Origin: Symbiodinium natans
Lineage: Eukaryota > Sar > Dinophyceae > Suessiales > Symbiodiniaceae
Assembly: GCA_905221605.1 (NCBI GenBank)
Contig: CAJNDS010001347.1
Span: 82,501-146,500 of the forward strand
DNA length: 64,000 nt
Direction of reading: 5' to 3'
The position numbers were made by a program, and so were the translations under genes. Shown one piece after another: positions 63,278 to 64,000 of this stretch (its first letter is position 1; each line of letters starts with the position of its first letter). The notes below the pieces were generated by a model. It was not told the DNA's origin and ran no database searches. It worked only from the letters and a program-made list of their open reading frames with translations.

Positions 63278-63547
63278 GGACTGCGGTGTGCTTGGGGATT
63301 GGGGGGGTTGAAGGGCTCATAGGGGTTCTGGGCTTACAGGCTTCTGCAACCCCTGTGCTTCTAGGGAGTATGAGTCTATGGGCTTACGAGGACTCTATGA
63401 ACTTAAGAGATTTCAAGCTTTAGGGTTGAAGGTGCTTAAGTGGGACGGGTTTCAGGGCTTGGGGTCTAGGCTCTAAACCCTAAACCCCAAACCCAAAACC
63501 CAAAACCCTAAACCCTAGACGCTAAGTCCCGGCGGATGAATCTGCGC

Positions 63548-63593
63548 CTCGAGGTCAACGAACACGGGCTCGTCGCCGAAATCTTTCTCGTAC
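63548..63593 (-). CDS. Exon-like island, YEKDFGDEPVFVDLE
   Basis: 46 nt from CCGCAG|G to the GC donor CTCGAG|GCG. Not recognised. Confidence 0.5.
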
Positions 63594-64000
63594 CTGCGGT
63601 CAAGAATCAGGGCAACTTAGGGTTTAGGGTTTAGGGTTTAGGGTTTAGGATTTACAGACTGCCGTATGCTCGGGGGGCTTGAAGATCTTCTTGGGTTCAG
63701 GGCTTAAGCCCTGCATCCGAAACCCTACAAAATCCCAATACATCCGAAGCCCTGAGCTGATACCCTACAGCCCTAAACCCATCAAGTCCCCCAGCTGGTA
63801 GCCCTAAAACCCTCGTACCCGAAATCCCTACAACAGACTCTTACACACCGTAAACCCTAAAGTCTAACCCTAAACCCTAAATTGTGCAAACCCTAAACCT
63901 TCGTTTTCTAGAAATGAGACTAGTACGTATCACATGAACCCTCAAGTTCTGCACTAACGTTTCAACATTTGTTGTCGGTCTGATGGTAACACACTCATGG

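Noticed and set aside
1-64000. Direct-repeat/spacer pattern of telomeric arrays as a CRISPR-like array
   Set aside because: Repeats are 7-mers in long runs, spacers vary widely in length and contain exons; nothing resembles cas genes.

Overview
This window looks like nuclear DNA of a dinoflagellate, most likely from the Symbiodiniaceae or a close relative. The reasons are: TTTAGGG-type telomere repeats scattered through almost the whole window in both orientations; a gene whose introns use GC, GA and GT donors and always AG|G acceptors; an intron-poor gene (59303-60772, minus) that joins a ubiquitin-like N-terminus to near-identical RCC1-like repeats and has a spliced-leader-like remnant just upstream; and a majority of readable exons on one strand (minus). 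No rRNA, tRNA, CRISPR or prokaryotic feature was seen.

The window reads as islands of unique sequence, mostly 50-250 bp, separated by interstitial telomeric arrays of 30-230 bp, the arrays switching orientation many times. Many islands are exons. The proof is one gene on the minus strand between about 18.8 kb and 3.0 kb. Thirteen or so islands, read in order and joined in frame at AG|G acceptors, give most of an amidase-signature enzyme of the allophanate hydrolase type (catalytic Lys motif AVKDN, GGSSSGS loop, LGTDTAGSGRVPA nucleophile motif). Its introns are filled with telomeric repeats, short inverted-repeat elements and minisatellites. A protein-kinase N-lobe exon (33945-34188), two terminal exons with stops (23723-23850 and 31262-31348) and many further phase-consistent exon-like islands point to several more genes of the same build. 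Most of these I cannot name.

At least nine families of short terminal-inverted-repeat (MITE-like) elements of about 100-290 bp lie between the islands, plus one 922-bp member (39625-40546) that carries a GC-rich cargo. Several MITE copies are interrupted by telomeric arrays, so telomeric sequence was added to already inserted elements. Variant telomere units (TTTAGGGG, TTTGGGGG, GGGTTCA, GGGTTGA, a 9-mer) have each expanded locally; the largest is the 1.1-kb TTTGGGGG array at 51.5-52.6 kb.

Region by region: 0-3 kb, dense telomeric arrays and two MITE families; 3-19 kb, the amidase gene; 19-23 kb, further minus exon-like islands; 23.7-31 kb, the 3' end of a second minus gene and mixed islands; 31-34.2 kb, the 3' end of a third gene and the kinase exon; 35-58 kb, islands, MITEs, the 922-bp element and the CCCCCAAA array; 59.1-61.3 kb, the only long stretch almost free of telomere repeats, holding the RCC1-like gene; 61.4-64 kb, more minus exon-like islands.
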